In this document: positions 5,625 through 7,926 of the stretch, one piece after another
Layout of the letters: each line of letters opens with the position of its first letter
Position numbering within the stretch: position 1 is the stretch's first letter
Origin: DATJQF01 sp035505995
GTDB taxonomy: Bacteria; Bacteroidota; Bacteroidia; Bacteroidales; FEN-979
Length of the DNA: 7,926 nt
Assembly (NCBI GenBank): GCA_035505995.1
Contig: DATJQF010000056.1
Coordinates: forward strand, 1 to 7,926
Direction: 5' to 3'
Notes under the pieces: generated by a model
Seen by the model: only the letters and a program-made list of their open reading frames with translations
The model's database searches: none
What the model was told of the DNA's origin: nothing
Program-made: the position numbers and the translations under genes

Positions 5625-7451
5625 ATGCCAGCCGCACTGAGCAAATATTTCTCGCACCTGGAGGTGCTTGTCAGGAGCCTGCCGCAGAGACCGGGGGTGT
5701 ACCAGTTCTTCGACGACAGGAACCGGATCCTCTATATCGGGAAAGCCAAGAACCTGAAGAAAAGGGTCAGCTCTTATTTTTCAAAGATCGTATCGGTGAG
5801 CGGCAAAGTGCAGATGATGGTGCGCCGGATCGCCGATATCCGGTATATCGTGGTGGATACGGAGCAGGACGCCTTCCTGCTGGAGAATAACCTGATCAAG
5901 AAATACCGGCCGCATTACAACATCGCCCTCAAGGACGACAAGACCTATCCCTGGATCTGCATCAAGAACGAGCCTTTCCCCCGGGTGTTCTCCACCCGGC
6001 ACGTGATCCAGGACGGCTCGCTGTATTTCGGCCCCTATGCCAGCGGCCGGCTGATGAACACCCTGCTGGAGCTGATCCGCCAGTTGTATCCCCTGCGGAA
6101 CTGCAACCTCAACCTGACCGATAAAAACATCCAGGCCGGGAAGTTCAAGGTCTGCCTCGAGTACCACCTGGGCAACTGCAAGGGTCCCTGCGAGGCGCTG
6201 CAGACCCGGGAGGATTACGATCAGTCGATCGCCTCCATCCGGGAGATCATCCGCGGGAACATCCAGGCGGTGTCCCGGCAGCTGCGCGAGCTTATGATGG
6301 AATACGCCTCCCGCATGGAATTTGAGAAAGCGCATATCGTCAAGGAGAAGCTGGAGCTGCTCGATAAATACCAGAGCAAATCCACGGTGGTGAATCCGGC
6401 CATCCACGACGTGGATGTGTTCTCGCTGCTGGAGGCGGACCCGGTCGCTTACGTGAATTTCATGAAGGTGATGAACGGGGCGATCATCCAGGCCCATACG
6501 GTGGAGCTGCATAAGAAGCTGGATGAATCGAAAGAGGAGATCCTCTCGATGGCCATCCTGGATGTCAGGGAGCGGCTGGGCAGCCAGGCCCCCGAGATCA
6601 TCGTCCCCTTCCTGCCCGATATGGAGATCCCCGGGGTGACCCTGACCGTTCCGAAGATCGGCGACAAAAAGAAGCTGCTTGACCTTTCCCAGCGCAATGT
6701 GAAGTATTACCATCTCGAGAAGGAGAAGCAGAAGGAGCTGGTGGATCCCGACCATCGCTCGAACCGCATCCTGAACCAGCTGATGAAGGACCTCCGCATG
6801 CAGGAGCTCCCGGTGCATATCGAATGCTTCGACAACTCGAACATCCAGGGCGCTTACCCGGTGGCCGCCATGGTTTGCTTCAGGCAGGCGAAGCCCGATA
6901 AAAGCGAATACCGGCATTTCAATATAAAGACCGTGGAAGGACCCGACGATTTCGCCTCGATGGAAGAGATCATCACCCGGCGGTACAAGAGGCTCCTGGA
7001 GGAAAATAAATCCCTGCCCCAGCTGGTCATCGTGGATGGCGGAAAAGGACAGCTCAGCGCGGCGATGAACAGCCTGGCTGCACTCGGGCTGGCGGGAAAA
7101 ATGACCGTGATCGGGATCGCCAAAAAGCTGGAAGAGATCTATTACCCGAACGACCCGTTGCCCATGTATCTTGATAAAAAATCGGAAAGCCTGCGGCTGA
7201 TCCAGCATATGAGGGATGAGGCCCACCGCTTCGGGATCTCGCATCACAGGCGGAAGCGGGAGAAAGGCTCCATCCGGGCGCAACTTACGGAAATCGAAGG
7301 GATCGGAGCTTCCACCAACCAGGCGCTGCTGCGCAAATTCAGGTCGGTGAAGAACATACGCCTGGCAACGTTGGAAGAATTGCAGGAAGCGATCGGGAAG
7401 TCCAAAGGGGAAACTGTGTACCGGTACTTTCGTTCCCGGGAGGAATCCTGA
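5625..7451 (+). CDS. uvrC: Excinuclease ABC subunit UvrC
   Basis: UvrC makes both incisions around bulky DNA lesions after UvrA and UvrB have found them. The 608 aa product is full length. The N-terminal GIY-YIG nuclease (about residues 20-100) shows PGVYQF, ILYIGKAKNLKKRV and catalytic Glu 87 in LLENNLIKKYRPHYNI. Four cysteines, 160, 177, 185 and 189, match the pattern of the Fe-S cluster reported in E. coli UvrC. The UVR segment that binds UvrB is at about 215-250. The RNase H-like nuclease has Asp 403 in CFDNSN, Asp 442 in DDFASM, Asp 471 in VDGGKGQL and His 541 in SHHRRKR, matching E. coli Asp399, Asp438, Asp466 and His538. A helix-hairpin-helix pair closes the protein (LTEIEGIGASTNQALL, 554-569). 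ATG 5625 is the first start after the -7 box; there is no Shine-Dalgarno. It appears to be a single-gene unit. Confidence 0.98.
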   Translation: MPAALSKYFSHLEVLVRSLPQRPGVYQFFDDRNRILYIGKAKNLKKRVSSYFSKIVSVSGKVQMMVRRIADIRYIVVDTEQDAFLLENNLIKKYRPHYNIALKDDKTYPWICIKNEPFPRVFSTRHVIQDGSLYFGPYASGRLMNTLLELIRQLYPLRNCNLNLTDKNIQAGKFKVCLEYHLGNCKGPCEALQTREDYDQSIASIREIIRGNIQAVSRQLRELMMEYASRMEFEKAHIVKEKLELLDKYQSKSTVVNPAIHDVDVFSLLEADPVAYVNFMKVMNGAIIQAHTVELHKKLDESKEEILSMAILDVRERLGSQAPEIIVPFLPDMEIPGVTLTVPKIGDKKKLLDLSQRNVKYYHLEKEKQKELVDPDHRSNRILNQLMKDLRMQELPVHIECFDNSNIQGAYPVAAMVCFRQAKPDKSEYRHFNIKTVEGPDDFASMEEIITRRYKRLLEENKSLPQLVIVDGGKGQLSAAMNSLAALGLAGKMTVIGIAKKLEEIYYPNDPLPMYLDKKSESLRLIQHMRDEAHRFGISHHRRKREKGSIRAQLTEIEGIGASTNQALLRKFRSVKNIRLATLEELQEAIGKSKGETVYRYFRSREES

Positions 7452-7507
7452 CAGAATATCCTTTCCTTTCTATTTATTTCTCACTTTTTAATTTTATATT
7501 AATTAAA

Positions 7508-7515
7508 TATATTTG
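7508..7515 (+). promoter_or_regulatory. -7 promoter box for the DUF3857-like gene
   Basis: TATATTTG is an exact TAnnTTTG match in an AT-rich stretch, 21 bases before the ATG at 7537. The T-rich run around 7485-7490 is at the right place for a -33 element but is not a clean TTG. The strong AT bias here makes a chance match more likely than elsewhere. Confidence 0.4.
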
Positions 7516-7536
7516 TGAGATATTAATGTGCCTGCT

Positions 7537-7926
7537 ATGAAAGAATTTTTTCGTTGGATGATCCGGCCCGGCATCCTTCTGGTTCCCCTGTTCTTTTGCC
7601 TCCCGGCACATGCCCAGGAAAAAATGAAACCCGGGAAAATTGACCCCGCAGATTTAAAACTAACCCACTGCTCTTTTGATTCCGCTGCTGATGCCATGAT
7701 CCTGGGAGATATCGGGTATACCCATTTTGAGTATGATGACCAGCATGGTTTTATGATGATCTTCGATCGGTTATTAAGGATCAAGATTTTCACGAAGAAT
7801 GGATTCTCACGGGCTAATTTCAGTATTACACTGTATAAGGATGGTTCGGATGAGGAAAAAATAACCACCCTTAAAGGACACACCTATAATCTCGAGAATG
7901 GCAAAATCCTGGAAGACAAGCTTGAT
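7537..7926 (+). CDS. Exported DUF3857-like (transglutaminase-family) protein, N-terminal part
   Basis: The frame is open from ATG 7537 to the right edge, 130 codons. The protein starts with a Sec signal peptide: basic start (Lys 2, Arg 6, Arg 10), hydrophobic core at about 12-22, and a likely cut after AHA (residue 26) leaving Gln 27. The mature part resembles the start of the large Bacteroidota proteins annotated as DUF3857 with a transglutaminase-like domain: a 'DSAADAMILGD' opening (49-59), a conserved aromatic strand around FEYDDQHGFMMIF (64-76), RLLRIKIFTKNGF (78-90), and a later segment LKGHTYNLENGKI (112-124). These proteins are usually over 600 aa, so most of it, including any Cys-His-Asp catalytic triad, lies outside the window. 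Function is unknown. The call rests on pattern memory and is moderately sure. Confidence 0.72.
   Translation, partial: MKEFFRWMIRPGILLVPLFFCLPAHAQEKMKPGKIDPADLKLTHCSFDSAADAMILGDIGYTHFEYDDQHGFMMIFDRLLRIKIFTKNGFSRANFSITLYKDGSDEEKITTLKGHTYNLENGKILEDKLD

Noticed and set aside
5781..7283. Long minus-strand open frame of 500 codons inside uvrC
   Set aside because: Antisense to an intact, fully motif-supported uvrC; its product is rich in His, Gln and Leu with no domain, as expected of a shadow frame in GC-rich coding DNA.
7503..7883. Minus-strand frame of 126 codons at the right end
   Set aside because: Antisense to the plus-strand gene that starts at 7537, which has a signal peptide, a promoter box and DUF3857-like patterns; the opposite frame has none.

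Overview
The window reads as a chromosomal segment of a Bacteroidota organism of moderate GC content. The clues are a sufBCD operon in the usual Bacteroidota order, exact or near matches to the Bacteroidota -7 promoter box (TAnnTTTG) upstream of most genes, little use of Shine-Dalgarno sequences, two exported proteins whose predicted signal-peptidase cut leaves an N-terminal Gln (the 'Q-rule' of that phylum), and a DUF3857-like exported protein. I cannot name a genus.

Layout. Positions 3-2869 (minus strand) hold sufB, sufC and the first 202 codons of sufD: the SUF Fe-S cluster scaffold complex, transcribed leftwards and running off the left edge. Positions 2870-3865 are an AT-rich island with one small gene at 3232-3591, a free-standing four-helix-bundle protein of the 23S rRNA intervening-sequence / Avd family. 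It is framed by inverted arrays of a 10-bp repeat: 4 units on the left and 14 uninterrupted units on the right. Positions 3866-4918 (plus) encode ThiL, thiamine-monophosphate kinase. Convergent with it, 10 bases away, 4929-5528 (minus) encodes a secreted isochorismatase-fold cysteine hydrolase. A short divergent promoter region separates that gene from uvrC (5625-7451, plus), the incision subunit of nucleotide excision repair, which has all four cysteines expected for an Fe-S cluster. At 7537 an exported DUF3857-like protein starts and runs off the right edge.

How the genes fit together. Only sufBCD is a clear operon. SufB, SufC and SufD form the scaffold/ATPase complex that assembles Fe-S clusters, and UvrC is a plausible client, although nothing in the sequence shows co-regulation. 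ThiL and the hydrolase look like independent single-gene units, each with its own -7 box.

The most interesting part is 3152-3760: a one-gene cassette whose ends can pair around the gene, built from a decamer repeat with no indels on the right side. This recalls the stem-enclosed intervening sequences of 23S rRNA in which this protein family was first found, but here it lies between protein-coding genes. Whether it moves, is processed as RNA, or is bound by its own protein cannot be settled from one copy.
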